Source: Eubacterium sp. MSJ-21 (GTDB lineage Bacteria; Bacillota; Clostridia; Lachnospirales; Lachnospiraceae). From it: DNA of 64,000 nt. Every line of letters starts with the position of its first letter. Position 1 is the first letter of the stretch. Below are positions 27,345 through 36,140 of this stretch, one piece after another. A program made the position numbers and the translations under genes. The stretch lies in NCBI RefSeq assembly GCF_018918185.1, contig NZ_JAHLPZ010000005.1:1-64000 (forward strand). The letters run 5' to 3'. The notes under the pieces were generated by a model, which was given only the letters and a program-made list of their open reading frames with translations, made no database searches and was not told the DNA's origin.

Positions 27345-27970
27345 GAGGTTTTCTTTTTCGATGACTCAATCCTGCTGTACCTAAAGTCGCAGCAGGCTGC
27401 ACCTTCCGCGATCGTTTGTGTCCGGACTAAGCGCATTTGCATCATGTCGGCAAGCACATAGTCCATGCGGCAGAGATATTTGGCGAGTTCGAAACATCCC
27501 TCATCCCGGCACAGACTGCAGATGCCGCATGTATGATAATCGTAGCCAAGCTCGAAATCATCATTCGCGCCGCCCTCTAAGATGTCAACGACCCAGTCAT
27601 TTTCGTATTTGCGTTTATGGGAGTCGGCAGACCACTTTTTCCGGGCTGGAAGCTTCTTCGCATCGAGATAGCTGTCTGCATTTCCCACGACCTTGTGGAA
27701 CAACTGATTGGCGGAGAGCCCGTCCTTATACAGGGCATAGCATTCCTCCGGGGATAAGGATGTGTTCCGATTTAGTGCGATGAAATATGCGCCCATGCAG
27801 TAGGAACTCATCAGCCGGGATTTGCCGATATCCTTAGCGCGCGTCAGGATGGCACGGTATTCCTGCTTGATTGCCTTGCTGTCAATCTGTAAATGCTGTT
27901 TTTTTGCCTGCTTCATGCAGGAACTGTGATAAAAATATCCAAATAATTTCTGTGAGAATCCGTACTTCAA
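27341..27970 (-). CDS. ATC hydrolase-like protein (L-2-amino-thiazoline-4-carboxylate hydrolase family)
   Basis: A 209-aa protein whose C-terminal half is cysteine-rich (YHTCGICSLCRDEGCFELAK and CRMDYVLADMM, then TIAEGAACCDFRY). I associate this pattern with the ATC_hydrolase family, widespread in clostridia and mostly of unknown function. The start is TTG at 27970, with AAGGA 8 nt upstream. It lies 5 nt after the methyltransferase stop on the minus strand, so TetR, methyltransferase and this gene form one operon. Confidence 0.72.
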   Translation of the reverse strand: MKYGFSQKLFGYFYHSSCMKQAKKQHLQIDSKAIKQEYRAILTRAKDIGKSRLMSSYCMGAYFIALNRNTSLSPEECYALYKDGLSANQLFHKVVGNADSYLDAKKLPARKKWSADSHKRKYENDWVVDILEGGANDDFELGYDYHTCGICSLCRDEGCFELAKYLCRMDYVLADMMQMRLVRTQTIAEGAACCDFRYSRIESSKKKTS

Positions 27971-27975
27971 CTAAA

Positions 27976-28815
27976 TCATCCTTTCTTAGCAAAATCTATC
28001 TCAATGATCTGGCACATCTTGGACTTGTCCAGATGCCGGAACACCATGTTCGTTATGAAACCGAAACGCTTATCAAGCGGGCGGTAGCCTTCCAGATAGC
28101 CGTTGCTTTGGGCGGAGGCAATGTGACTGCTCCAGCCTTTCAACACAGCTACATCGTCAACGCTGAAATAGACATTGATGTCTTTCATCTCGAAGCCTTT
28201 GAGCCATACCTTCAACATGCTCTTTAATCCCTTTTTCTTTGTTGCGTCGAAGACGAGCTTCCCGCCTGGGAAACGTTCCGCCATCGCTGAGAAAAGCCGC
28301 TTCACATCGTCAGTCTTGAAATAATAAAACACACCGGACGCAAAAAATACAATGCCATCTTCTGGGTGGAAATCAATCTGATCAAACCACGAAAGATCAT
28401 TCAGATCGCAGGCGATGTTTGTCTCGCGTTCGCGGTCTCCAAGCAGTTCATTGCGGGAGGCAATCGCATCCGGGAAATCCAGATTATAGGCGCGCGCCTG
28501 TCCGTTATCTACCTGTCGGAATGTTGTATCGAGTCCGCATCCAAGGTTTACGACGCAGGCTTTCGGATGGCCTTTTAAGTATGTGCGGCATACGCTTGCC
28601 ATATCAAATTGCCGTGTGGCACCCATGATCGAACCGATCTTTCCAATCTTGCCGCGCATCTGGTCTGATACCTGAAAGTCGACGTGGGAGAAGATATCCT
28701 GACAATCGTGATCCATGAAGATATCAGGGTATCGGTCCATTGCCTGTTTTCTTCCATAGAGTGGAATTAAGAGTGTCTCCTGTACGGTACCAGGTTCAAT
28801 TTTTATCTTTTTCAT
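27976..28815 (-). CDS. LCM-type class I SAM-dependent methyltransferase
   Basis: About 279 aa. The leucine-carboxyl-methyltransferase-like (PF04072) pattern is visible: ACVVNLGCGLDTTFRQVD is the SAM-binding motif, YNLDFPDAI is the acidic loop, and FASGVFYYFKTDDVK corresponds to motif IV-V. Bacterial members methylate small molecules or polyketide precursors; the substrate here is unknown. The start at 28815 is set by a perfect AAGGAGG 5 nt before the ATG; the open frame extends to 28854. It overlaps the 3' end of the TetR gene by 20 nt. Confidence 0.88.
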   Translation of the reverse strand: MKKIKIEPGTVQETLLIPLYGRKQAMDRYPDIFMDHDCQDIFSHVDFQVSDQMRGKIGKIGSIMGATRQFDMASVCRTYLKGHPKACVVNLGCGLDTTFRQVDNGQARAYNLDFPDAIASRNELLGDRERETNIACDLNDLSWFDQIDFHPEDGIVFFASGVFYYFKTDDVKRLFSAMAERFPGGKLVFDATKKKGLKSMLKVWLKGFEMKDINVYFSVDDVAVLKGWSSHIASAQSNGYLEGYRPLDKRFGFITNMVFRHLDKSKMCQIIEIDFAKKG

Positions 28816-29449
28816 AGGTTCCTCCTTGTAATCCAAGTGCCACTTCGATGCCATGCATCAGCACATCCATCGCCTCTAAAAATGCCTGTTTCATTTCTTC
28901 GGTGAAGCCGTTCTTGCAGGTATCGTCGGCGATCATCTCGCAGATCATCGAGAACTCAGACAGAGACAGCATGTAACATGTTTTCTCAGATAGTTGATTC
29001 TTCGCAAGTCCACGCACATATAATTCATGATAAAAGCGTGTTGCGAATTCGTTGCATCGCGTGATATAAACTTCGCGGAAGTTCCGGATATAGGTGCCGG
29101 AATCATTCTTTAACAGCATGTGGAAGAGCTGCATATCGTCCTCTAACAGCTCGAAAGTCCGGATGGATATGCGGGAATAGAATACCTGCATCAGCTGCTC
29201 GTCGGACATCGCCGAAAAGTCAATATCCAGCATGGACTCACTCAGTGCCATCAGCTTATTTCCGCTCTCTGCGAATATCTCGCCGAACATTTCTTCCTTC
29301 CCTGAAAAATGCTTGTATATCGCACCGGGGGTAATACCTGCCCGCGCAGCAATCTTTCGCATGGATGCTTCCTGATAGCCACATTCCAAGAAAATCTCTT
29401 TCGCACTTTGTAAAATTGTCGCTCTGGTCACTTTTGTGCTCTCGCGCAT
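28796..29449 (-). CDS. TetR family regulator of the methyltransferase operon
   Basis: About 217 aa. The TetR DNA-binding domain is clear (ATILQSAKEIFLECGYQEASM, then IAARAGITPGAIYKHFSGKEEMF). The C-terminal domain is family-specific. The start at 29449 (MRESTKVT) follows AAGGAG; a GTAAAC-ACT-GTTTAC palindrome sits just upstream and is probably its own operator. First gene of the minus-strand operon with the methyltransferase and ATC-hydrolase-like protein. Confidence 0.9.
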   Translation of the reverse strand: MRESTKVTRATILQSAKEIFLECGYQEASMRKIAARAGITPGAIYKHFSGKEEMFGEIFAESGNKLMALSESMLDIDFSAMSDEQLMQVFYSRISIRTFELLEDDMQLFHMLLKNDSGTYIRNFREVYITRCNEFATRFYHELYVRGLAKNQLSEKTCYMLSLSEFSMICEMIADDTCKNGFTEEMKQAFLEAMDVLMHGIEVALGLQGGTYEKDKN

Positions 29450-29465
29450 AATTGTACTCCTTTTG

Positions 29466-29480
29466 GTAAACACTGTTTAC
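29466..29480. promoter_or_regulatory. TetR autoregulatory operator candidate
   Basis: Palindrome GTAAAC-ACT-GTTTAC, 17 nt upstream of the TetR start codon, where it would block transcription or lie in the leader. Confidence 0.6.
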
Positions 29481-29740
29481 TTTATAGCACAGGAAACGGG
29501 GAAATGCAAGGGGGAACTTGACTATAACAGGAAAATATGTTAGTCTATCATCAAAGCATAAGTTTCATATAGTAGCGGCTAGATAGCTACTTTCTACGAA
29601 TAGTCAAATTATTGATTCTTGAACATTCATGCTTTTAAATTCAATTCATTTAATTTAAGATGCAGGGGTATTCAAGGAAGATAGTTTTGGGCTATGTTTG
29701 CAGATGGATTTCTCCTGCGCAAGCCAAAGGAGGACGAAAT

Positions 29741-30721
29741 ATGGCAAACAGAGAGTACAAAAGTGACGTGTTTAGTATGTTGTTGGAGGACAATGCAAGG
29801 GCGCTGGATGTCTACAATGCGATGGCGGGGACAGCGTACACTGATCCGGAGATCATCGAGATTCATACGCTGGAAAGCGGTGTATCACTTACGGTACACA
29901 ATGATGCATCATTTGTTGTGAGTATGGATTCGGTTCTGAATATCTATGAGCATCAGTCAACGTATAACCCGAACATGCCGCTTCGGGAACTGATTTATTT
30001 TGTGACGATCATCAAGAAGCTGGTAGAGAATAGATATCTGCTCAGTCACAAGCTGGTGAAGATACCAACACCGAAGTTCGCAGTGTTCTACAATGGAGAA
30101 AAAAACAGACCAGAGCGTGAAGTGCTGAAATTGTCCGATGCATATGAAAACCAGTCGGACGAACCGCAGTTAGAGCTGATATGTACCGTGTATAACATCA
30201 ATCCGGGAAATAATGAGGATTTGAAGAAGCGGAGCCAGACACTGCGGGAGTATATGATATTTGTTGGATATGTAAATGAGAATCTTGCAAAGGCAAAAAA
30301 GGGCGACAAGGATTATGAGACCGCAATCAGAGATGCAGTGAATCGTTGCATTGCAGAGGATATCCTGAAGAAATTTTTGCTGGAACGCGGAGAGGATGTG
30401 CAGAAAATTATGATGTTTGATCTGACATACGAAAAGCAGATGGAGAATGCAAAACGGGAATGGTTTAACGATGGTGTGGAAGAAGGTCGCGCAGAAGGAT
30501 ATTCATCTGGAATTGCCAAGGGAGATGTTTGCCGTCTTGTTAATTTAATCATTAAGAAGCTTCAAAAGAATAAATCTCTTGAACAGATTGCAGAGGAACT
30601 TGAAGAAGCTGTCGAAGATATTCAGCCAATCTATGATATTGTAAAGAAATATGCGCCCGAATATGATGTGGATGCAATTACTGCCGAAGTGCTGGAAGTG
30701 CGTGAAAACAAAGAGAAATAG
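29741..30721 (+). CDS. Rpn/PD-(D/E)XK nuclease family protein
   Basis: About 326 aa. It belongs to the transposase-like Rpn family common in clostridia. The N-terminal REYKSDVFSMLLED, then IHTLESGVSLTVHNDASFVVSM and LNIYEHQSTYNPNMPLRELIY (E-x-Q of the PD-(D/E)XK core) support this. The C-terminus has the typical EEGRAEGYSSGIAKG repeat and a helical tail. Members promote recombination or act as nucleases; the role here is unknown. The start at 29741 has AGGAGG 7 nt upstream, the open frame begins at 29660. A terminator follows. Confidence 0.85.
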   Translation: MANREYKSDVFSMLLEDNARALDVYNAMAGTAYTDPEIIEIHTLESGVSLTVHNDASFVVSMDSVLNIYEHQSTYNPNMPLRELIYFVTIIKKLVENRYLLSHKLVKIPTPKFAVFYNGEKNRPEREVLKLSDAYENQSDEPQLELICTVYNINPGNNEDLKKRSQTLREYMIFVGYVNENLAKAKKGDKDYETAIRDAVNRCIAEDILKKFLLERGEDVQKIMMFDLTYEKQMENAKREWFNDGVEEGRAEGYSSGIAKGDVCRLVNLIIKKLQKNKSLEQIAEELEEAVEDIQPIYDIVKKYAPEYDVDAITAEVLEVRENKEK

Positions 30722-30746
30722 AAAGGCTTAAAATCAATATATGAGG

Positions 30747-30783
30747 AAAAGGTCAACTGATATGATGTCGGTTGACCTTTTTG
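30747..30783 (+). terminator. Terminator after the Rpn-family gene
   Basis: AAAAGGTCAAC (30747-30757) pairs with GTTGACCTTTTT (30771-30782). Strong stem with T tract, separating the Rpn gene from the type I R-M operon. Confidence 0.85.
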
Positions 30784-30884
30784 CTGCTATAATCAAAAAT
30801 TTTATTTTTATCATCCGCGCAATTATGATAGAATTAAGCGTAAGTAAATTATAACAGAAGAGACGAATGAGGGAGGATATAAAA

Positions 30885-32480
30885 ATGGCAGAAGGAAAAG
30901 ATTTATTGCAGGTACTATGGAGTGGGGCAGATGTACTGCGTGGAAAGATGGACGCCAATGAGTACAAGACATACTTGCTTGGATTGGTTTTCTATAAATA
31001 CTTATCAGATTCGTATCTATCAAAAGTGTATGATCTGCTGAATGATGCAAAGCCGGATAGTCTGGAAGAGGCACAGACAGCCTATGAAGAAATTATGGAG
31101 AGTGAAGATGCAGAGGAGCTGCTGGAGGAATTGAAAGAATCTTTGCATTATACATTAGATCCGGACATGACCTATGTCAGCATCTTAAAGGATGCGAAAA
31201 ACAACGCATTCAATCGAGAGAAATTACAGGCAGCATTTAATCGGATTGAAGAGTCGGATGAACTGTTTCATGGACTTTTTGCGGATGTAGATTTGTATTC
31301 AAATCGATTGGGAACCGGAGATCAGAAGCAGAGCGCGACGATCGCAGAAGTAATTAAGGTGTTGGATGATGCAGATCTGATTCATACCGAGGGCGATGTG
31401 CTGGGAAATGCATATGAGTATCTGATCGGTCAGTTTGCTTCAGAAACGGGAAAGAAAGCAGGAGAATTCTATACACCACATGGACCGGCGCAGATCTTAT
31501 GCCGGATTGCGATGACCGGACAGGAGAATAAAAAAGGATTGCAGGTATATGATCCGTGTATGGGTTCCGGTTCTTTGATGCTTAGCTGTAGAAATTATTC
31601 CACAGAACCAGACTTTATCAAATATTACGGACAGGAATTGATGCCATCCACTTACAACCTTGCTCGTATGAATATGTTCCTGCATGGCGTACTGCCGGAG
31701 AATCAGCATCTGCGAAATGGAGATACCCTGGATGCAGATTGGCCAACCGATGAAGAAACAGAGTTTGATGCAGTTACGATGAATCCACCGTATTCTGCAA
31801 ATTGGTCGGCGGCAGAAGGATTCAAACAGGATGAGCGATTTATGGATTACGGTGGAAAGCTGGCACCGAAATCAAAGGCAGATTATGCATTTTTGTTACA
31901 TGGTTTCTATCATCTGAAACAGACAGGAACTATGGCGATTGTATTACCGCATGGTGTGTTGTTCCGTGGAGCAGCAGAGGGAAGCATAAGGAAGACCTTA
32001 CTGGAAAATGGTTCGATCTATGCTGTGATTGGTCTGCCATCGAATATGTTCTACAACACGTCGATTCCTACTTGTATTATCGTGCTGAAGAAGCACCGCG
32101 AAGGGCGAGATGTGTTATTTATCGATGCATCTAAATTGTTCGACAAAGAGAAAAAACAAAATGTGATGAAAGAGGAACATATCGATCATGTTCTGGAATT
32201 ATACAATAATCGTAAGACGGTGGAGAAAGAAGCATATCTCGCGTCTTATGATGATATTGTGGCAAACGATTTCAATTTGAACATCCCAAGATATGTAGAT
32301 ACAACGGAAGAAGAGGAAGAAATCGACTTAAATGCATTGACACAGAGTATGCGTGAGACAGATAAGCAGATCAAAGAGGAAAATGCAGCGTTAGTCGGAA
32401 TGATGAAAGAACTGACCTTCCAGGATGATGCGACGAAAGAGGCTGTTGAGGCGTTTATTCGTGTGCTTGAGGAGGTGTAG
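30885..32480 (+). CDS. hsdM: Type I restriction-modification methyltransferase subunit HsdM
   Basis: About 531-aa adenine-N6 methyltransferase. An N-terminal helical HsdM domain (~1-160) precedes the MTase core: GEFYTPHGPAQIL, motif I YDPCMGSGSLML and catalytic motif IV NPPYSANW. It methylates DNA with HsdS and HsdR as a complex. The start at 30885 has GGGAGG 8 nt upstream; the open frame begins at 30867. HsdS starts 3 nt after its stop. Confidence 0.95.
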   Translation: MAEGKDLLQVLWSGADVLRGKMDANEYKTYLLGLVFYKYLSDSYLSKVYDLLNDAKPDSLEEAQTAYEEIMESEDAEELLEELKESLHYTLDPDMTYVSILKDAKNNAFNREKLQAAFNRIEESDELFHGLFADVDLYSNRLGTGDQKQSATIAEVIKVLDDADLIHTEGDVLGNAYEYLIGQFASETGKKAGEFYTPHGPAQILCRIAMTGQENKKGLQVYDPCMGSGSLMLSCRNYSTEPDFIKYYGQELMPSTYNLARMNMFLHGVLPENQHLRNGDTLDADWPTDEETEFDAVTMNPPYSANWSAAEGFKQDERFMDYGGKLAPKSKADYAFLLHGFYHLKQTGTMAIVLPHGVLFRGAAEGSIRKTLLENGSIYAVIGLPSNMFYNTSIPTCIIVLKKHREGRDVLFIDASKLFDKEKKQNVMKEEHIDHVLELYNNRKTVEKEAYLASYDDIVANDFNLNIPRYVDTTEEEEEIDLNALTQSMRETDKQIKEENAALVGMMKELTFQDDATKEAVEAFIRVLEEV

Positions 32481-32483
32481 GAT

Positions 32484-33704
32484 ATGAATACACCGAAGAT
32501 TCGATTTAGGGGATTCACAGACGATTGGGAACAGCGTAAGGTTGGTGACCAAATGTATATTAAGTCAAGAATCGGTTGGCAAGCGTTAACAAAACAAGAA
32601 TATTTAAGCGAAGGAGATTATTATTTAATAACTGGTACAGATATAGACGAAACTACCCATAGAGTTGATTTGAAGCGTTCTTATTATGTATCGAAAGAAC
32701 GATATGAGATGGATAGTAAAATACAAGTCAAAGAGGGGGACATCATTGTAACCAAGGATGGTACAATAGGAAAAGTAGCGATGGTTACAGGACTTGACAA
32801 GCCAGCAACTCTTAATAGTCACCTTTTCGTATTAAGAGATATGTCTGGGAAATTGGATAATCATTTCTTGTTACATATTCTTAATTCACATATGTTTAAT
32901 CATTTTGTCAAAAGCACAAAGACAGGAAGTACTTTAACTGGATTGCCACAAAAAACATTTGTTGAATTTGCTTTTTCATGCCCCAAATATGAAGAACAGA
33001 AGTTGTTATCTAACTATTTTGATAGACTCGACCACCTCATCACTCTTCATCAGCGTAAGTGTGACGAAACAAAACAACTAAAAAAATTTATGTTGCAAAA
33101 AATGTTTCCGAAAAATGGTGAGAAAAATCCAGAAATTCGATTTGAAGGATTTACGGACGATTGGGAACAGCGTAAGTTGGGCGATGTTTTGAAAGAAAGG
33201 ACTGAGAGAGCTAAAGGCGAAGAAGAATTGCTATCAGTTACTATTGCAAACGGAGTTATTAGACAGGCTGATTCCGAGAAAAGAAACATTGCTTCGGAAG
33301 ACAAACGTAATTATAAAGTTGTAAAAAAAGGTGACATCCCATACAATTCTATGCGGATGTGGCAAGGTGCTGTTGGTAATTCACAATATGATGGAATAGT
33401 AAGCCCTGCATATACTATTTTGGTTCCTACGGATGAAGCTAATGATAAATTTTTTATGGAGCTTTTTAAGAAAGAAAACTCGTTACAACGATTCAAAAGA
33501 TGGTCTCAAGGACTAACTTCTGATACGTGGAATTTGAAGTATCCAGCGTTATCCACAATGCAATTTTTCATTCCATCGATAAAAGAACAAAAAAGGATTG
33601 CTAATTGTTTGCAAGAACTTGATTACCTCATCACTCTTCATCAACGTAAGTGTGAAAAACTAAAAGAACTGAAGAAATTTATGTTGCAGAATATGTTTGT
33701 TTAA
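32484..33704 (+). CDS. hsdS: Type I restriction-modification specificity subunit HsdS
   Basis: A 406-aa protein with two target recognition domains (TRD1 ~residues 15-180, TRD2 ~228-385) and two conserved helical regions. Each TRD begins with the same DDWEQRK block (32523 and 33159 at DNA level) and each helical spacer contains LITLHQRKC (33030-33062 and 33621-33656). It determines the DNA sequence recognised by HsdM/HsdR. The repeats are shared with a third, silent half-gene at 35.5-36.1 kb, so recombination could change specificity. It ends cleanly in MLQNMFV. Confidence 0.95.
   Translation: MNTPKIRFRGFTDDWEQRKVGDQMYIKSRIGWQALTKQEYLSEGDYYLITGTDIDETTHRVDLKRSYYVSKERYEMDSKIQVKEGDIIVTKDGTIGKVAMVTGLDKPATLNSHLFVLRDMSGKLDNHFLLHILNSHMFNHFVKSTKTGSTLTGLPQKTFVEFAFSCPKYEEQKLLSNYFDRLDHLITLHQRKCDETKQLKKFMLQKMFPKNGEKNPEIRFEGFTDDWEQRKLGDVLKERTERAKGEEELLSVTIANGVIRQADSEKRNIASEDKRNYKVVKKGDIPYNSMRMWQGAVGNSQYDGIVSPAYTILVPTDEANDKFFMELFKKENSLQRFKRWSQGLTSDTWNLKYPALSTMQFFIPSIKEQKRIANCLQELDYLITLHQRKCEKLKELKKFMLQNMFV
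33030..33062 (+). repeat. hsdS 33-bp direct repeat, copy 1
   Basis: This 33-bp block, encoding DHLITLHQRKC, is identical to 35991-36023 and close to 33621-33656. All copies are in the same orientation. It is a natural site for homologous exchange between hsdS modules. Confidence 0.9.
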
Positions 33705-33747
33705 TATGCAAACGCTGGTTCTTAGAAGCGATTCCTTGCAAATTTGT

Positions 33748-33761
33748 AATGTATATACATT
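33748..33761. promoter_or_regulatory. Palindrome in the DUF3990 promoter region
   Basis: Perfect 14-bp palindrome AATGTATATACATT, followed by TATAAT at 33776-33781 and the DUF3990 start at 33830. The position fits an operator for autoregulation of the cassette. The -35 box is weak. Confidence 0.5.
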
Positions 33762-33829
33762 TTTCCTTTAGATAGTATAATTAAAGCAGAAATGTAAAAG
33801 GATTGAGCGGCTAATGGAGGGATTACGGA

Positions 33830-34477
33830 ATGGGTAAAATTATTTTATATCATGGAACGCAAAATAAAATAGTGACACCTGTCTTTGGTGGTGGAAATGA
33901 TAAACATGATTATGGTCGTGGATTTTATCTGACGGAAGTATTGAATCTAGCCAAAGAGTGGGCGGTTTGTGTACCGAATAGCGAAAATGGATGGGTACAT
34001 AAATATGAATTAGATTGTACCGGATTAAAAATCCTTGATTTTCAAGAAAAAGATGTATTGAACTGGTTAGCGGAGCTTATGAAGCATCGGGATGCGGCAG
34101 ATTCAAAAAGATATAGAATGTTAGCGGCGAAGTTCATTGATAAATACGGAATTGATACAAGCGACTATGATGTGATAAAGGGGTGGAGAGCCGACGCATC
34201 GTACTTTTATATTGCAAAAGAATTTGTGCGCGACAACATAGATATGGATATATTGGAGGAATTGTTATCATTGGGCGGTTTGGGAATCCAGTATTGTATC
34301 AAATCAGAACGGGCGTATGCGCAATTGCATGTAATCGAAGAAGATATGATCTCAGTTCCATATAGTGAATTCAATGAACAATACAATCAACGGGATATAG
34401 AAGCCAGAGAGAATATGAGAAAACTGGTTGATTCAGAAGCTAATAAGGTAACGAAGGTATTTAGTACATTATTGTAG
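33830..34477 (+). CDS. DUF3990 protein, putative ADP-ribosyltransferase-type toxin
   Basis: A 215-aa protein. The N-terminal ILYHGTQNKIVTP and DYGRGFYLTEVLNLAKEWA are the DUF3990 signature and resemble the H-Y-E/R-type beta strands of mono-ADP-ribosyltransferases. The region IKGWRADASYFYIAKEF and a late QLHVIEE could hold the remaining active-site residues. It has its own promoter-like region and sits between hsdS and hsdR with a partner gene and a NADAR gene. Toxin activity is inference; the fold assignment is from motif resemblance only. Confidence 0.75.
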   Translation: MGKIILYHGTQNKIVTPVFGGGNDKHDYGRGFYLTEVLNLAKEWAVCVPNSENGWVHKYELDCTGLKILDFQEKDVLNWLAELMKHRDAADSKRYRMLAAKFIDKYGIDTSDYDVIKGWRADASYFYIAKEFVRDNIDMDILEELLSLGGLGIQYCIKSERAYAQLHVIEEDMISVPYSEFNEQYNQRDIEARENMRKLVDSEANKVTKVFSTLL

Positions 34478-34489
34478 AGGTGATAGGGT

Positions 34490-34909
34490 ATGGGAGCATA
34501 CGCAGAAGCATATTTAAGTGATGTAGTTGAGAATCAGGGAAAGTTATTCGATTATGTTGCGGAAACATTCCCAGATAAGGACACAGAGGATTTTATCAAT
34601 TTCTATATGCAGAGTAACACACGGAAAAGCATCGACGAATCACAGGCATATGTGAATACGATGGATGCAAAAACTTTGTGGGAGTATTTCTGCAAAACTG
34701 AAGAATATGCATTGAAAGATGGAAAAGCACTTGCTGGATTCCTTCCGGATTGGGTAGGTGAATTTTATGCATATTATCAGTGGTTCTATAATATTCCCAG
34801 CCGGGAAGTTGTGAAGAAAATTCCACTTAGTTTCTTGAAGAAAGCATATCCGGGATTGCATGATTTAGAACTCGATTTAGCGGTACAAAAGGTGGGTGAA
34901 CCAGGGTGA
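34490..34909 (+). CDS. DUF3990-associated small protein (possible immunity/antitoxin partner)
   Basis: A 139-aa protein beginning MGAYAEAYLSDVVENQGKLF, with a C-terminal PDWVGEFYAYYQWFYN and IPLSFLKKAYPGLHDLELDL. I recall small clostridial proteins of this kind next to DUF3990 genes, but cannot name the family. It starts 12 nt after DUF3990 and its TGA overlaps the NADAR start (GTGA), so the three genes are one transcription unit. Likely an antitoxin or regulatory partner. Confidence 0.6.
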   Translation: MGAYAEAYLSDVVENQGKLFDYVAETFPDKDTEDFINFYMQSNTRKSIDESQAYVNTMDAKTLWEYFCKTEEYALKDGKALAGFLPDWVGEFYAYYQWFYNIPSREVVKKIPLSFLKKAYPGLHDLELDLAVQKVGEPG

Positions 34910-35382
34910 AAGTAATAACATTTCACAATCCAGACGAAGAAAATGGATGTTTCAGTAATTGGTATCTGTCTGATTTTACAATTGGTGATGTGAAATATAC
35001 TTCGTTGGAACAATATATGATGCATCAAAAAGCTTTGCGGTTTCACGATGAAAGTATTGCGGCACAGATACTTGCAACGGATGATGTATCTTATATCAAA
35101 GAGCTAGGACGTAAGGTATCTGGCTTTGATAATCATGTCTGGAATGGTATGAGACAGATTATAGTTTATGAAGGTTTAGTGGCGAAATTCACGCAGAATC
35201 CAGAGTTAAAAAGAGCGTTGCTCGATACAGGCAATGCAGTTCTTGCAGAGGCAGCCGTGAATGATAAGATTTGGGGCATCGGATTGTCTATGAGTGATCC
35301 GAAAAGAGTAGATCCAAGCGAATGGAAAGGACAAAATCTGATGGGATATGCAATGATGCTGGTAAGAGAGAAATTAAGATAA
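34906..35382 (+). CDS. NADAR family protein (YbiA-like), putative ADP-ribosyl hydrolase
   Basis: A 158-aa NADAR-domain protein. Signature stretches are GCFSNWYLSDFTI, YTSLEQYMMHQKALRF, WNGMRQIIVYEGLVAKF, LAEAAVNDKIWGIGLS and GQNLMGYAMMLVR. Known NADAR proteins remove ADP-ribose from guanine bases and act as antitoxins to DarT-type ADP-ribosyltransferases. The start is GTG at 34906. Placed after a DUF3990 protein, it may reverse or guard against that protein's modification. Confidence 0.85.
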   Translation: MKVITFHNPDEENGCFSNWYLSDFTIGDVKYTSLEQYMMHQKALRFHDESIAAQILATDDVSYIKELGRKVSGFDNHVWNGMRQIIVYEGLVAKFTQNPELKRALLDTGNAVLAEAAVNDKIWGIGLSMSDPKRVDPSEWKGQNLMGYAMMLVREKLR

Positions 35383-35480
35383 CATAAACAATGAATAGTA
35401 ACATTATTTATGTTATTTTAATAAAAAAATGTTATCAAAAAAGGGACTTTTGTGAAAGATGCGACAAGTATAGTGTTTGA

Positions 35481-36071
35481 TTTGAAAAATTTATTTACGC
35501 TTGGGAACAGCGTAAGTTTGGCGATATTGCATCTTCTTTTGAATACGGATTGAATGCAGCAGCGAAAGAATATGATGGAGAAAATAAATATATTAGAATT
35601 ACAGATATTGACGATAATACACATGAGTTTTTGACAGACAGTCTTACTTCTCCAGATATTGATTTAACCGGTGCAGATAATTACAAACTAATTGAAGGAG
35701 ATATTCTATTTGCAAGAACCGGTGCAAGTGTCGGAAAATCTTATATTTACAGGAATTCTGATGGATTAGTTTACTATGCAGGATTCTTGATTCGAGCAAG
35801 AATTAAAGAAGAATGTGATGCGGAATTTGTATTTCAGAATACTTTGACAGACAGATATAACAAGTATATTGCTGTGACTTCTCAACGTTCTGGTCAACCA
35901 GGAGTAAATGCACAGGAATATGCAGAATTTGAAATTAAAGTTCCAAAAAAGGAAGAACAGACCAAAATCGGAACATATTTCCGTAACCTTGACCACCTCA
36001 TCACTCTTCATCAGCGTAAGTGTTGCGAACTGAAAAAATTGAAACAATATATGGTAAATCACATGTTTGTC
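35481..36071 (+). pseudogene. 5'-truncated hsdS half-gene (silent target recognition module)
   Basis: The frame reads FEKFIYAWEQRKFGDI and then a full TRD and the conserved LDHLITLHQRKC helix, ending at KQYMVNHMFV. Upstream in frame is a TGA at 35478, and no start codon or ribosome site fits. It therefore lacks the first TRD and start. The edges share sequence with hsdS TRD2: TTGGGAACAGCGTAAG at 35501-35516 and the 33-bp repeat at 35991-36023. The frame runs on without a stop into hsdR. It is best read as a stored specificity module. Confidence 0.8.
35991..36023 (+). repeat. hsdS 33-bp direct repeat, copy 3
   Basis: Identical to the 33-bp segment at 33030-33062, same orientation. Together with the TRD-start repeat it brackets the DUF3990-NADAR cassette and the silent TRD. 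Confidence 0.9.
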
Positions 36072-36140
36072 AATCAAAGTATAAAATGCGATAGGAATAT
36101 CGCAACAAATCATAAAAAATTACAAGAAAGGACGAAAGAA

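Noticed and set aside
32484-36071. Invertible hsdS shufflon
   Set aside because: All hsdS-like segments and repeats are in the same orientation, so inversion is not possible with these copies; only deletion or exchange is.
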